A stretch of 64,000 nt of DNA from Actinopolymorpha rutila (GCF_013407855.1 NZ_JACBZH010000001.1:2480001-2544000); one strand, 5' to 3'. Counted from the first letter of the stretch, positions 17,467-25,982 are shown. Notes: generated from the letters alone by a model not told the origin. Made by a program: numbers and translations.

Positions 17467-20265
17467 GTGCGCACCGTCGACATCCGCCGTACTTTCCTGA
17501 ACTTCTTCACCGACCGCGACCATCAGGTCGTGCCGTCCTCCTCCCTCGTCACCGACGACCCCTCCATGCTGTTCACCACCGCCGGCATGGTGCAGTTCAA
17601 GCCGTACTTCCTCGGCACCTCCACGCCGCCCGGGTCCCGGCTCACCTCGGCGCAGAAGTGTGTGCGGACCGTCGACATCGACGGAATCGGGCATACCGAC
17701 CGGCACACGACCTTCTTCGAGATGCTCGGCAACTTCTCCTTCGGCTCCTACGGTCCGGACGAGGTGGTGCCGTGGGCGTACGAGTTCCTCACCGAGCGGC
17801 TCGGCCTGGACCCCGGCCGGCTGTGGGCGACCGTCTACCGCGACGACAACGAGACACCGGCCCGCTGGCAGCGGCTCGGCATCCCGTCCGAACGCATCCA
17901 GCGGCTCGGCATGGCCGACAACTACTGGTCCACCGGCGGGCCCGGGCCGTGCGGGCCGTGCACGGAGATCTTCTACGACCGCGGCCCGGAGTTCGGCCGG
18001 GACGGCGGCCCGGCAGCGGGCCCCGACCGGTTCTTCGAGGTCTGGAACCTCGTCTTCATGCGGCACGTGCGCGGCGAGGGCGGCACCGACGACGACTTCC
18101 CGATCGTCGGTGACCTGCCGCAGGCGTGCGTGGAGTCGGGGCTGGGAGTCGAGCGGGCGGCGGTGGTGCTGCAGGACGTACCCCACATCCACCGCACCGA
18201 CGCGCTGCTGCCGGTGCTGTCGAGCGTGCTCGGCCGGGCGTCGGGGTCGCGCACCCGGTCGCCGGAGCTGTCCGCGCGGATCGTCGTCGACCACGTGCGG
18301 GCGGCGGCGTTCCTGCTCGCCGACGGCGTACTGCCCGGCCCCGACGGACGCGGTTACGTCCTGCGCCGGCTGGTGCGCCGGGCGGTCCGGCACGTGCGCC
18401 TGCTCGGGGTCGACTCGCCCCTGCTCGCCGACCTCGCGGACCAGGTGGTCGACACGCACGTGGAGTCCTGGCCGGAGCTGTCCGGGCACCGTGCGCTGGT
18501 CCGGCAGGCGCTCGCGTACGAGGAGGAGGCGTTCGGCCGGACGTTGACGCACGGCACCCGGCTGCTGGACACAGCGATCCGGCGGGCGCGGGCGGAGTCC
18601 GGGTCCTCGGGTTCCCCTGAGTCATCCGGGCGGCCCGCGCTGTCCGGGCGTACGGCGTTCGAACTGCACGACACGTACGGGTTTCCGGTCGACCTCACCG
18701 TCGAGGTGGCGGCGGAGGCGGGCCTCACGGTCGACACCGACCGGTTCGCGGCGTTGATGGAGGACCAGCGTGAGCGCGCGCGGCAGGCGCGTGCCTCGGC
18801 GCCGGGCGACGTCGACGTCCCCTATCGCGCGCTCGCCGAGCGGCACGGGCCGACCCGCTTCGTCGGCTACGACCATCACCAGGCGGACGGCACAGTGCTG
18901 GCGCTGGTACGCGAGGGCCGCGAGCTCGCGGTGGCGACCGAGGGGGAGCGGTGCACGCTCGTGCTGGACCGCACGCCGATGTACGCGGAGTCCGGTGGCC
19001 AGGTGGGTGACACCGGGACGATCCTCGTGTCGGGTGGGTCGTCGGGGTCGAGTGACGAGGCGCGGCTGCGGGTGCTGGACACCCGGCGCGGACCTGGTGG
19101 CCTGCACATTCACGAGGTCGAGGTGGTCCACGGTGAACTCCGGCCGGGTGAGCCGGCGCGGACGACCGTCGATCTGCAGCGGCGGCAGGCGACCGCGCGT
19201 TCGCACAGCGCGACGCACGTCCTGCACGCGGTTCTTCGCGAGTACCTCGGCGACCACGCGCGCCAGCAGGGTTCGCTGGTGGCGCCGGGACGGCTGCGGT
19301 TCGACGTGTCGCACTTCGCGCCGCTGGACCCCGACCAGGTGCAGGCCGTCGAGGACGAGGTCAACCAGCGCCTGCTGGCCGATCCGGAGGTCCACGTGTG
19401 GGAGACCGGCCAGGACGAGGCGCGGGCCGCGGGCGCGATCGCGTTGTTCGGCGAGACCTACGGCGACGTGGTCCGGGTCGTCGACATCGGCGACTTCTCC
19501 CGCGAGCTGTGCGGCGGCACCCACGTCGGGCACGCGAGCGCGGCCGGCCCCGTGCGGATCGTGGGTGAGTCCTCGGTCGGTGCCGGGGTGCGCAGGCTGG
19601 AGGCGCTGACCGGCGTGGACGCGCTGCGGTACGCAGACCACGAACACCGGCTGCTGGAACAGATCCAGGACCTGCTCGGCGGGTCCGGCCGGTCGGGGTC
19701 CGGTCGCTCGGGGTCCGGTGGGCCGGGACGGTCGGCGGACCGGATGCTCGACCAGCTCCGGCGGAGGCTCACCGACCTGGCCGACGCCGAACGCGAACTC
19801 GGCCGACGCCGGCGGGCGGACCTGCTGGTGGGTGCGGACCGGCTGCTGAGCCGGCGCCGCGACACCGCGTCCGGCGGCTGGTTGGTGGCGAGCCGGCTGG
19901 ACGAGTCCGGTGATGGATCCGGCGGAGGCGTGAACCTGGGTGACCCGAACCTGGGTGACCTGGACCTACGCGAACTGGCCCAGGCGGTACTGGAACGCGG
20001 CCCGCGGGACCGGCCCGGCGGCGTCGTCCTCGCCCGCGCGCTCGACGGCAAGGCCCAGCTGGTGCTGACGGTCGACCCGTCGTCCGCGGGTCGCGGCACT
20101 GCCAAGGAGCTGTTGACACCGGCCGGCCGGGCGATCGGCGGCGGCGCTGGCGGCGACGGTTCGTTCGCGCACGCGGGTGGCCGCGCCGTCGACCGGCTGG
20201 ACACCGCGCTCGCGCTGGCGGTCGACCGGCTGACCGAGCACCTCGACGGGACCAACGGCGGCTGA
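17467..20265 (+). CDS. alaS: Alanyl-tRNA synthetase
   Basis: Class II synthetase of 932 residues. The catalytic part starts at once (FFTDRDHQVVPSSSLV, then FTTAGMVQFKPYF and NYWSTGGPGPCGPCTEI). The editing domain has the zinc residues HSATH (about residue 580) and CGGTH (about 682), and a C-terminal DHHA1-like end is present (GGGAGGDGSF). A low-complexity linker of Gly/Ser/Arg repeats (about residues 738-757) and other Gly/Ser patches are unusual. The gene stands alone, not next to ruvX as the housekeeping alaS often is in actinobacteria, so it may be a second copy. GTG 17467 has GAGG upstream. Confidence 0.9.
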   Translation: MRTVDIRRTFLNFFTDRDHQVVPSSSLVTDDPSMLFTTAGMVQFKPYFLGTSTPPGSRLTSAQKCVRTVDIDGIGHTDRHTTFFEMLGNFSFGSYGPDEVVPWAYEFLTERLGLDPGRLWATVYRDDNETPARWQRLGIPSERIQRLGMADNYWSTGGPGPCGPCTEIFYDRGPEFGRDGGPAAGPDRFFEVWNLVFMRHVRGEGGTDDDFPIVGDLPQACVESGLGVERAAVVLQDVPHIHRTDALLPVLSSVLGRASGSRTRSPELSARIVVDHVRAAAFLLADGVLPGPDGRGYVLRRLVRRAVRHVRLLGVDSPLLADLADQVVDTHVESWPELSGHRALVRQALAYEEEAFGRTLTHGTRLLDTAIRRARAESGSSGSPESSGRPALSGRTAFELHDTYGFPVDLTVEVAAEAGLTVDTDRFAALMEDQRERARQARASAPGDVDVPYRALAERHGPTRFVGYDHHQADGTVLALVREGRELAVATEGERCTLVLDRTPMYAESGGQVGDTGTILVSGGSSGSSDEARLRVLDTRRGPGGLHIHEVEVVHGELRPGEPARTTVDLQRRQATARSHSATHVLHAVLREYLGDHARQQGSLVAPGRLRFDVSHFAPLDPDQVQAVEDEVNQRLLADPEVHVWETGQDEARAAGAIALFGETYGDVVRVVDIGDFSRELCGGTHVGHASAAGPVRIVGESSVGAGVRRLEALTGVDALRYADHEHRLLEQIQDLLGGSGRSGSGRSGSGGPGRSADRMLDQLRRRLTDLADAERELGRRRRADLLVGADRLLSRRRDTASGGWLVASRLDESGDGSGGGVNLGDPNLGDLDLRELAQAVLERGPRDRPGGVVLARALDGKAQLVLTVDPSSAGRGTAKELLTPAGRAIGGGAGGDGSFAHAGGRAVDRLDTALALAVDRLTEHLDGTNGG

Positions 20266-20290
20266 CCGCTGCCGGGTCCTCTGCGGTTCG

Positions 20291-20346
20291 GACGAGGTGG
20301 GAAGACCTACGGGTGTCACCGGCCCGACAAGTCTTCCCACCTCGTC
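20291..20346. terminator. 16-bp perfect stem-loop after alaS
   Basis: Arms GACGAGGTGGGAAGAC and GTCTTCCCACCTCGTC enclose a 24-nt loop, 25 bp after the alaS stop. It probably ends alaS transcription, but its arm sequence is echoed in later hairpins of the same gap. Confidence 0.6.
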
Positions 20347-20694
20347 GCGATCCCAGGAATCGGGAGGAGATCGCGGTCGAGGTGGGCGCACCTGTTCGGG
20401 GGAGCGGGCATTCATTCTTCCGCGGAAGAATGCTGGACGCCGTACTGACCGGTTCCCGGCGCGCGGGACCGTCCCGGCCGAAGTGTGGAAGCCGCGGGTG
20501 GCCAGCACCTCCGTGATGCTTCACACTTCCGCCTCGACCTGGCCGGCCTCGGCGAAGTGTGAAGACCTCCGGGGCCCATGACCACCGCAGGTCTTCACGC
20601 TTCCCCGCGCTGGCCGGGCACCGTCCCCGGCCCCGGCGGTCGAAGGGTCCGGCGTCCCTAGGTTCGGGTTTCCGCGGGAGCCCCGACCCGGACC
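20347..20694. repeat. Non-coding block of inverted repeats sharing a GAAGTGTG motif
   Basis: About 350 bp without a credible gene. Further stems follow the first: GCGATC/GATCGC (20347-20352, 20369-20374); a 20-bp palindrome (20413-20432); GAAGTGTG/CACACTTC extended by AAGC/GCTT (20480-20492 with 20518-20529); and GAAGTGTGAAGACCT (20554-20568) with AGGTCTTCACGCTTC (20589-20603, one mismatch). The four GAAGTGTG-type arms alternate in orientation. The remaining 90 bp to the next gene show nothing clear. Confidence 0.6.
20413..20432. repeat. 20-bp perfect palindrome with a core repeated near the window end
   Basis: CATTCTTCCGCGGAAGAATG is its own reverse complement. Its inner 16 bases, TTCTTCCGCGGAAGAA, occur again at 63838-63853, also in a gap between genes. 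Confidence 0.65.
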
Positions 20695-22512
20695 TCAGCC
20701 CGGCGGACCGGTGTGGTTCGGGTCGCCGCGCACCGGGGTGCTGCCGTCCAGGTGCAGGGCCGAGTTGATCAGCGCGATGTGGCTGTACGCCTGCGGGAAG
20801 TTGCCCACCATCCGGCGGTGGCGCGGGTCGTACTCCTCCGAGAGCAGGCCGACGTCGTTGCGCAGGTCCAGCAGGCGGCCGAAGAGGTCACGCGCCTCTC
20901 GCGTACGCCCGATCATGGCCAGGTCGTCGGCAAGCCAGAACGTGCAGGCGAAGAAGGTGCCCTCGGTGCCCGGCATCCCGTCGCTGCCCGGCCCAACTCC
21001 CTCGTTGCCGGGGTAGCGCATCACCAGCCCGTCGCGGGTGAGTTCGCGCTGTACGGCCTCGATGGTGCCCACGACGCGCGGGTCGTCCGGCGGCAGGAAG
21101 CCGACCTGCGGGATCAGCAGCAGCGCGGCGTCGACGTCGCGGGACCCGAACGACTGGGTGAAGGTGTTGCGGTCGGCGTCGTATCCCTTCGCGCACACCT
21201 CGCGGTGGATCTCGTCCCGGACGGCCCGCCACTTCCCGACTGGGCCGCGCAGCCCGTACTCCTCGACCGCCTTCACCGCGCGGTCCATCGCCACCCAGGC
21301 CATCACCTTGGAGTGGGTGAACGGCCGGCGCGGGCCGCGTACCTCCCAGATCCCCTCGTCGCGGTCGTGCCAGTGCTCGCTGAGGTGGGAGATCAGCACC
21401 GCCTGCAGCGACCACGACTCCTCGTGCGGGTCGAGTCCGGCCTGCCGGGCCAGCGCGAGGGCGTCGATCACCTCGCCGTAGACGTCCAGCTGGAGTTGGT
21501 CGACCGCCTTGTTGCCGACCCTGACCGGGCGGGAGTTCTCGTAGCCGGAAAGCCACGGCAGGTCGTACTCCAGCAGCCGGCGTTCACCGGCCACGCCGTA
21601 CATGATCTGCAGGTCGGCCGGAGATCCGGCGACCGCGCGCAGCAGCCACTGGCGCCACGCGGCCGCCTCGTCGTCGTACCCGCTGCGGATCAGCGCGGAC
21701 AGCGTCATGGTGGCGTCGCGCAGCCAGCAGTAGCGGTAGTCCCAGTTGCGGCTGCCGCCGATGTCCTCGGGCAGCGAGGTGGTGGCCGCGGCGACGATGC
21801 CGCCGGTCGGCTCGTACGTCAGCGCCTTCAACGTCAGCAGCGAACGCTGCACCGCCTCCCGCCACGGGCCGTCGTAGGTGGACTGCCCCGACCACTCCTT
21901 CCACAGCGCCTCGGTGTGGGCGAGTTCCTCGTCGGCGTCGACCGGGGTGGGCGGCGGCAGGTGGGACGGATGCCAGGTGAGCACGAACCGCACCCGGTCG
22001 TTCGCACACACGTCGAAGTCGGCGTACGTCGCGAAGTCCCGGCCGTACGTGTGAACGTCGGAGCGCAGCCAGACCGCGTCCGGACCGGCGACCGCGGCGA
22101 TCTGCTGGTCGATCTTGCGGACCCACGGGATGACGGCGCCGTAGTCGAACCGCAGCCGCAGGCAGCTGCGCATCGGCACCCGCCCGGAGATGCCTTCCAC
22201 GATCCGAACGATGTCGGGCGCCTGGTGCCGGGGCGGCATGAAGTCGATCACCCGGACCGCGCCCTCGGGGACCTCCCACTCGGTCTCCAGGATCAGCGTG
22301 TCGCCGCGGTAGCGCCGCCGCGCCGCGCGCCTCGAGCCGCCGCGGGGCCTGATCGTCCAGTGGCCGTTGTCCTTGTCACCGAGCAGGGCGGCGAAGCACG
22401 CGCCGGAGTCGAAGCGGGGGAAGCACAGCCAGTCGATGGAGCCGGACCTGCTGACCAGGGCGGCGGCCTGCATGTCGCCGACGATGGCGTAGTCCTCGAT
22501 GGGTGCCGCCAT
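20695..22512 (-). CDS. GH15 family glucoamylase/trehalase-like hydrolase
   Basis: A 605-residue (alpha/alpha)6-barrel glycoside hydrolase. The N-terminal beta domain begins MAAPIEDYAIVGDMQAAALV with GSIDWLCFPRFDS, as in the actinobacterial trehalase group. The barrel holds GGSRNWDYRYCWLRDA, the general acid region RDEGIWEVRG, and the general base region LLSEEYDP. No signal peptide is seen, so it is probably cytosolic. The mycobacterial relatives cleave trehalose; other members act on maltooligosaccharides, so the substrate is not certain. The ATG has GAGGAG upstream. SURF1 lies upstream on the same strand. Confidence 0.87.
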   Translation of the reverse strand: MAAPIEDYAIVGDMQAAALVSRSGSIDWLCFPRFDSGACFAALLGDKDNGHWTIRPRGGSRRAARRRYRGDTLILETEWEVPEGAVRVIDFMPPRHQAPDIVRIVEGISGRVPMRSCLRLRFDYGAVIPWVRKIDQQIAAVAGPDAVWLRSDVHTYGRDFATYADFDVCANDRVRFVLTWHPSHLPPPTPVDADEELAHTEALWKEWSGQSTYDGPWREAVQRSLLTLKALTYEPTGGIVAAATTSLPEDIGGSRNWDYRYCWLRDATMTLSALIRSGYDDEAAAWRQWLLRAVAGSPADLQIMYGVAGERRLLEYDLPWLSGYENSRPVRVGNKAVDQLQLDVYGEVIDALALARQAGLDPHEESWSLQAVLISHLSEHWHDRDEGIWEVRGPRRPFTHSKVMAWVAMDRAVKAVEEYGLRGPVGKWRAVRDEIHREVCAKGYDADRNTFTQSFGSRDVDAALLLIPQVGFLPPDDPRVVGTIEAVQRELTRDGLVMRYPGNEGVGPGSDGMPGTEGTFFACTFWLADDLAMIGRTREARDLFGRLLDLRNDVGLLSEEYDPRHRRMVGNFPQAYSHIALINSALHLDGSTPVRGDPNHTGPPG

Positions 22513-22534
22513 GCCCCACGCTCCTCAAGAGCCG

Positions 22535-23473
22535 TCAGGTGGAACGCCGCGCGCTGTCCTCGTCCTCCAGTGTCGCGCTGCTACCCGAGCGCCCGCGAGT
22601 GCCCGTCGGACCGGGCTGGCCGGGGCGGTCGGGCGGCCCGGGGCTTCGCGCCGGGGGTGTACCCCCGGGCGGCGTGCGTCCGGGGGATTGCCGGGGTTGG
22701 CGGGGTTCGTTGGGTTCGACCCGCATGTTCCGGAGGCGTTCGCGCAGCCGGCCGTCGTGTGCCTCGTCGTACGCCAGGAAGATCGCGCCGCCGACCGCGA
22801 TCAGCGCGAACATGTACCACTGGAACGCGTACGCCAGGTGCGGCCCCTCCGACAGTTCCGGCGGCGGCAGCATGTGGGGGAGGTCGGAGCGCTGGGCGGG
22901 GATCTGGCGGGCGAGTTCGACGTAGTCGCCGAGCAGGGGGTACGGCACGACCGCCGAGATCGCCGGGACCTGGATGAACCGGACCTGCCCGTCGATCACC
23001 TTCTCCTGCCGGTCCGGTGCCTCGCTGGCCCGGACCCGCGCGATCACCGTGACCTCGCCGCTGGGTGGGGTGGGCGCCTTCGGTGCACTGGTGGACCGAA
23101 GGCTGGGGATCCAGCCCCGGTTGACCAGGACGGCGTTCCTCGACCCGGCAAGCCGCAGCGGGGTGAGGACGTTGAAGCCGGGCTCGCCCTCCAGGGGGCG
23201 GTACCGGACCAGGATCTGGTGCCCGGCGTCGTAGGTGCCGCGGGCCTTCACCTGCGCGTACTCCCTGCCCGGGCCCACCGACCGGCCCGGCGTGAGCACG
23301 TCGCCGACGGGGCGAGCGGACACCCCGGAGTTGCTGGTGATCAGGGCGTTCTGTGCGCGGCGCGCCTCCAGGCGGTGCAGCTGCCAGCCGGCGAGTTCGA
23401 CGCACACGGTGGCAGCGATCACGACCGCGACCATCATGGCGAGCCAGCGTGGCCGCAACAGGAAGCGGTACAC
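22535..23473 (-). CDS. SURF1-family cytochrome oxidase assembly protein
   Basis: Membrane protein of 312 residues that helps assemble heme-copper oxidase. One transmembrane helix follows the start (WLAMMVAVVIAATVCVEL) and a second lies near residue 245 (YMFALIAVGGAIFLAY); SURF1 marks are GWQLHRLEARRAQN, VLVNRGWIP and YAFQWYMFA. The last 60 residues are Pro/Gly/Arg-rich and probably disordered. GTG 23473, giving a start VYRFLLRPRWL like other actinobacterial SURF1 proteins, was preferred; the open frame runs on through a 12-bp repeat into the divergent moaA gene. No clear ribosome site was found. Confidence 0.85.
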   Translation of the reverse strand: MYRFLLRPRWLAMMVAVVIAATVCVELAGWQLHRLEARRAQNALITSNSGVSARPVGDVLTPGRSVGPGREYAQVKARGTYDAGHQILVRYRPLEGEPGFNVLTPLRLAGSRNAVLVNRGWIPSLRSTSAPKAPTPPSGEVTVIARVRASEAPDRQEKVIDGQVRFIQVPAISAVVPYPLLGDYVELARQIPAQRSDLPHMLPPPELSEGPHLAYAFQWYMFALIAVGGAIFLAYDEAHDGRLRERLRNMRVEPNEPRQPRQSPGRTPPGGTPPARSPGPPDRPGQPGPTGTRGRSGSSATLEDEDSARRST

Positions 23474-23544
23474 GATGAACGACGCTAACCGAACCAGCCC
23501 GGCGGCCCTCCCATCGGGGTGGCGGCGGCCGACTTCTGGTGGGG

Positions 23545-23616
23545 CTGCGGGTGAGGCTTCGGGTGCGGCTGCGGGTGCGGCTGCGGGTGCGGCTGCGGGT
23601 AGGGCTTCGGGACGGG
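23545..23616. repeat. 12-bp tandem repeat, six units, between SURF1 and moaA
   Basis: Units of the form CTGCGGGTGCGG, two perfect and four with one to three changes. They sit between the divergent SURF1 and moaA starts, 35 bp before moaA. Confidence 0.7.
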
Positions 23617-23650
23617 AGCGATTGTCGGAGGTGTGTCCTAGGCTGGGCGA

Positions 23651-24649
23651 ATGGTCGCGCAACTACTGGACTCCTTCGGCCGGGTGGCAACCGACCTGCG
23701 AGTCTCCCTGACCGATCGCTGCAACCTGCGCTGCACCTACTGCATGCCGGCCGAGGGCCTCGCCTGGCTGCCCGGGCCGGAGCTGCTCACCAACGACGAG
23801 GTTGCCCGGCTGGTCGAGGTCGCGGTGTGCCGGCTCGGCGTGCGCGAGGTCCGCTTCACCGGCGGCGAGCCACTGGTCCGGCGCGGCCTGGTCGACATCG
23901 TTTCCCGTACGGCACGACTCTCGCCCCGCCCGGAGATCTCGCTGACCAGCAACGGGATCGGGCTCACCCGGCTGGCGGCACCCCTGCGCGAGGCCGGGCT
24001 GGACCGGATCAACGTCTCCCTCGACACCCTGAGCCCGGACACCTTCGCCCGGCTGACCCGCCGCGACAGGTGGAACGACGTGGTCGCCGGGCTGGCCGCC
24101 GCGGCCGAGGCCGGGCTGACCCCGGTGAAGGTCAACTCCGTGCTGATGCGCGGCACCAACGATCACGAGGCGCCCGACCTGCTGGCCTGGTGCCTGGAGC
24201 GTGGGTACGAGCTGCGGTTCATCGAGCAGATGCCGCTGGACGCCCAGCACGGCTGGGACCGGAAGACCATGGTCACCGCCGACGAGATCATCGAGCGGCT
24301 GGAGGCGCGGTTCAGCCTGGTGCCCGACGATCCGAGCCGGCGGGGCAGCGCGCCCGCCGAGTCGTTCCTGGTCGACGGCGGCCCGGGCCGGGTCGGAGTG
24401 ATCGCGTCGGTGACCAGGCCCTTCTGCGGCGACTGCGACCGGGTGCGGCTCACCGCCGACGGACAGGTCCGCAACTGCCTGTTCGCCCGGTCGGAGTCCG
24501 ACCTGCGCACCGCTCTGCGCGCAGGTGCCGACGACGCCGAACTCGCCCGGCGCTGGCAGGCCGCGATGGCCGGCAAGCTGCCCGGACACGGCATCGACGA
24601 CCCGAGCTTCCTGCAACCTTCCCGCCCCATGTCCGCCATCGGCGGGTAG
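23651..24649 (+). CDS. moaA: MoaA, GTP 3',8-cyclase
   Basis: Radical-SAM enzyme for the first step of molybdenum cofactor synthesis, 332 residues. The N-terminal cluster is in DRCNLRCTYCMP, the SAM-binding glycines in TGGEPLVR, the C-terminal cluster in RPFCGDCDRVRL with the third cysteine in RNCLFA, and the protein ends with the needed Gly-Gly. A TAGGCT box at 23639-23644 stands 6 nt before the ATG, which supports this start and suggests a leaderless mRNA. No other moa gene is nearby. Confidence 0.97.
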   Translation: MVAQLLDSFGRVATDLRVSLTDRCNLRCTYCMPAEGLAWLPGPELLTNDEVARLVEVAVCRLGVREVRFTGGEPLVRRGLVDIVSRTARLSPRPEISLTSNGIGLTRLAAPLREAGLDRINVSLDTLSPDTFARLTRRDRWNDVVAGLAAAAEAGLTPVKVNSVLMRGTNDHEAPDLLAWCLERGYELRFIEQMPLDAQHGWDRKTMVTADEIIERLEARFSLVPDDPSRRGSAPAESFLVDGGPGRVGVIASVTRPFCGDCDRVRLTADGQVRNCLFARSESDLRTALRAGADDAELARRWQAAMAGKLPGHGIDDPSFLQPSRPMSAIGG

Positions 24650-24657
24650 CACGCTGC

Positions 24658-24796
24658 CCCCGCATCCACCCTGGCGGCGTTGTCGTCGTCTCGCGTAGAA
24701 CCCCGCTACGCGTTCCTCCTCCGCCTGGCCAGGGCGGCGCGGGAACACCGTGCCGGCGCTGCCCCGGCATCCGCGCTGGCGGCGTTGTCGCGGTCA
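24658..24796. repeat. Pair of 26-bp imperfect direct repeats after moaA
   Basis: A copy near 24661 (GCATCCACCCTGGCGGCGTT then GTCG) recurs near 24767 with three to four changes. Between them lies a 7-bp hairpin CGCGTAG/CTACGCG, possibly the moaA terminator. The second copy enters the end of the next gene. Confidence 0.45.
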
Positions 24797-25003
24797 TTCG
24801 GAGAAGGGTTCCACCTCGCGCAGGAAGCCGCGGGCGGACAGGAAGTCGGACAACTGGGCGCGGTGAAGGTCGCACGCGAGCCAGGTCTTGCGACGTTCCT
24901 CGGTGTGAATGCGCGGATTGTTCCACCGCAACGCCCACTCGGCGGGTGCGGTGCACCCCCTGGCCGAACAGATCGGCTCGGGCTCGACGTCGGGCTCGGT
25001 CAC
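24794..25003 (-). CDS. Conserved small actinobacterial protein with Cys/His site
   Basis: A 69-residue soluble protein. It has CSARGC (Cys12 and Cys17), the block WALRWNNPRIHTEERRKTWLACDLH and a closing ARGFLREVEPF. The cysteines plus CDLH could hold one zinc; that is my inference. Close relatives in other actinobacteria are often labelled acetone carboxylase, which seems a naming error as nothing here resembles that enzyme. GTG 25003 has a GAGGTGAGG stretch upstream. A good promoter lies at 25145-25172. Confidence 0.8.
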   Translation of the reverse strand: MTEPDVEPEPICSARGCTAPAEWALRWNNPRIHTEERRKTWLACDLHRAQLSDFLSARGFLREVEPFSE

Positions 25004-25144
25004 GACCTCACCTCATCGCGCGACCGCCGCTGCCGAGCAGCCGGGTCGGCATTCCTGGCCCGGGAGGACCGGTGAAGGCCCCGAGCGACCCGACTGCGCG
25101 GAGTAGCTGATAGTGGCCACATTCGGCAGATTGGCTCACGCTGA

Positions 25145-25172
25145 GTCATAATTAACGGTCCGTAGATGACAA
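25145..25172 (-). promoter_or_regulatory. Sigma-70-like promoter for the small Cys/His protein
   Basis: On the minus strand TTGTCA (25172-25167) and TATGAC (25150-25145) are 16 bp apart in a locally AT-rich stretch. This predicts a leader of about 135 nt before the start at 25003. Confidence 0.5.
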
Positions 25173-25260
25173 GAAGCGATGCCGGGCAGCCACGGGGGAA
25201 GCCGCCCGGCATCGCATCACGTCGCACTCCGACGGGGGAAGCGGAGCGCGCAGAACGAGT
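25172..25260 (-). ncRNA. Candidate 6C small RNA
   Basis: Read on the minus strand, two hairpins follow each other, each with the loop CTTCCCCCGT. The first has a 5-bp stem CTCCG/CGGAG (25246-25227). The second has a perfect 12-bp stem GCGATGCCGGGC/GCCCGGCATCGC (25215-25204 with 25187-25176) and is followed by TTCTTGT, so it may also be the terminator. Twin hairpins with C-rich loops define the actinobacterial 6C RNA family. The runs here are five C preceded by TT rather than six C, so the match is good but not exact. 6C RNAs are thought to act on mRNAs through the C-rich loops. Confidence 0.6.
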
Positions 25261-25284
25261 CTGGCACGAAGGCCCCAGGTAGGT

Positions 25285-25614
25285 CTAGCCGGTCCTCGCG
25301 TTATTTTGCGGCGGGACAGGGTGCTCCGGAGGTGCCGGAAGCTGCAGCCGATGATCAGGCAGGTAGGCAGGTGGCGGGGTCTTGGTGCGCTCCCGACCGG
25401 CGTTTGCGATCACGACGGCGACATACGGGAGGATGAACGCGGCCACAATGAGCAGCCATCGGATGATGCCGTGAGTGACGAACGCGCCCACGAAGCAGAG
25501 CGTTCGCACCCCCATGGAGATCAGATATCGCACCTCCCGGGACCGGACGTCAGCCTTCAGACTGCGCGGAGCTCCCGAGATCCGGAATACGTCCTGATCC
25601 GACTTCTGGCTCAT
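25285..25614 (-). CDS. DUF3099 membrane protein
   Basis: A 109-residue protein with two membrane helices at about residues 29-48 and 50-72, and a Pro-rich cytosolic tail (TPPPAYLPDHRLQLPAPPEHP). It matches the actinobacterial DUF3099 family, whose function is unknown and which is often near SURF1, moaA and fabG-fabI genes, all present in this window. The ATG at 25614 has AGGTGG directly upstream. The candidate 6C RNA lies just downstream on the same strand. Confidence 0.85.
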   Translation of the reverse strand: MSQKSDQDVFRISGAPRSLKADVRSREVRYLISMGVRTLCFVGAFVTHGIIRWLLIVAAFILPYVAVVIANAGRERTKTPPPAYLPDHRLQLPAPPEHPVPPQNNARTG

Positions 25615-25883
25615 TCCACCTCCCGCACCTGATCCACGGTACGCGTGCCCACCGACAGGTCCCACCGGCAAGCGGCATTCCGATGGCCTCGATGGTCATC
25701 CATCGCTCGTCGGTGGACAACTCGGCGGGCCCCGCCGCTGTGCACCTACCCCCTCAAGACCGCCCCGCGAGCGCAAATGTGACACGGGCGGGGACGTGAC
25801 GGATGTCATGCCCGGACCAGGATCTCCGGCGCAGGCCCGGGCGCCGCCCGACCGGCACCGTGGACTCCGTGCAGACGACACCA

Positions 25884-25934
25884 TCCCGTACGGCACGGTC
25901 CCGTACCTCCTCCCGTACGAATTTCTCCCGTACG
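25884..25934. repeat. Four spaced copies of TCCCGTAC upstream of the ABC/two-component operon
   Basis: Copies begin at 25884, 25899, 25911 and 25926, spaced 15, 12 and 15 bp, so the array is a 27-bp unit repeated twice. It ends 49 bp before the ABC ATPase start. The rest of the 368-bp gap (25615-25883) shows only GC-rich sequence and the presumed DUF3099 promoter. The array is a likely regulator-binding site. Confidence 0.6.
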
Positions 25935-25982
25935 TCACGCCGGCGTACGGCATCCTCGAGTTCGCCCCCGGCCACGACCGGC

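Noticed and set aside
24794..25003. Acetone carboxylase
   Set aside because: Relatives carry this label, but the protein is only 69 residues and shows no carboxylase feature.
23539..25110. Plus-strand frame of 523 codons overlapping moaA
   Set aside because: Out of frame with MoaA, whose cluster motifs are intact; no recognisable domain.
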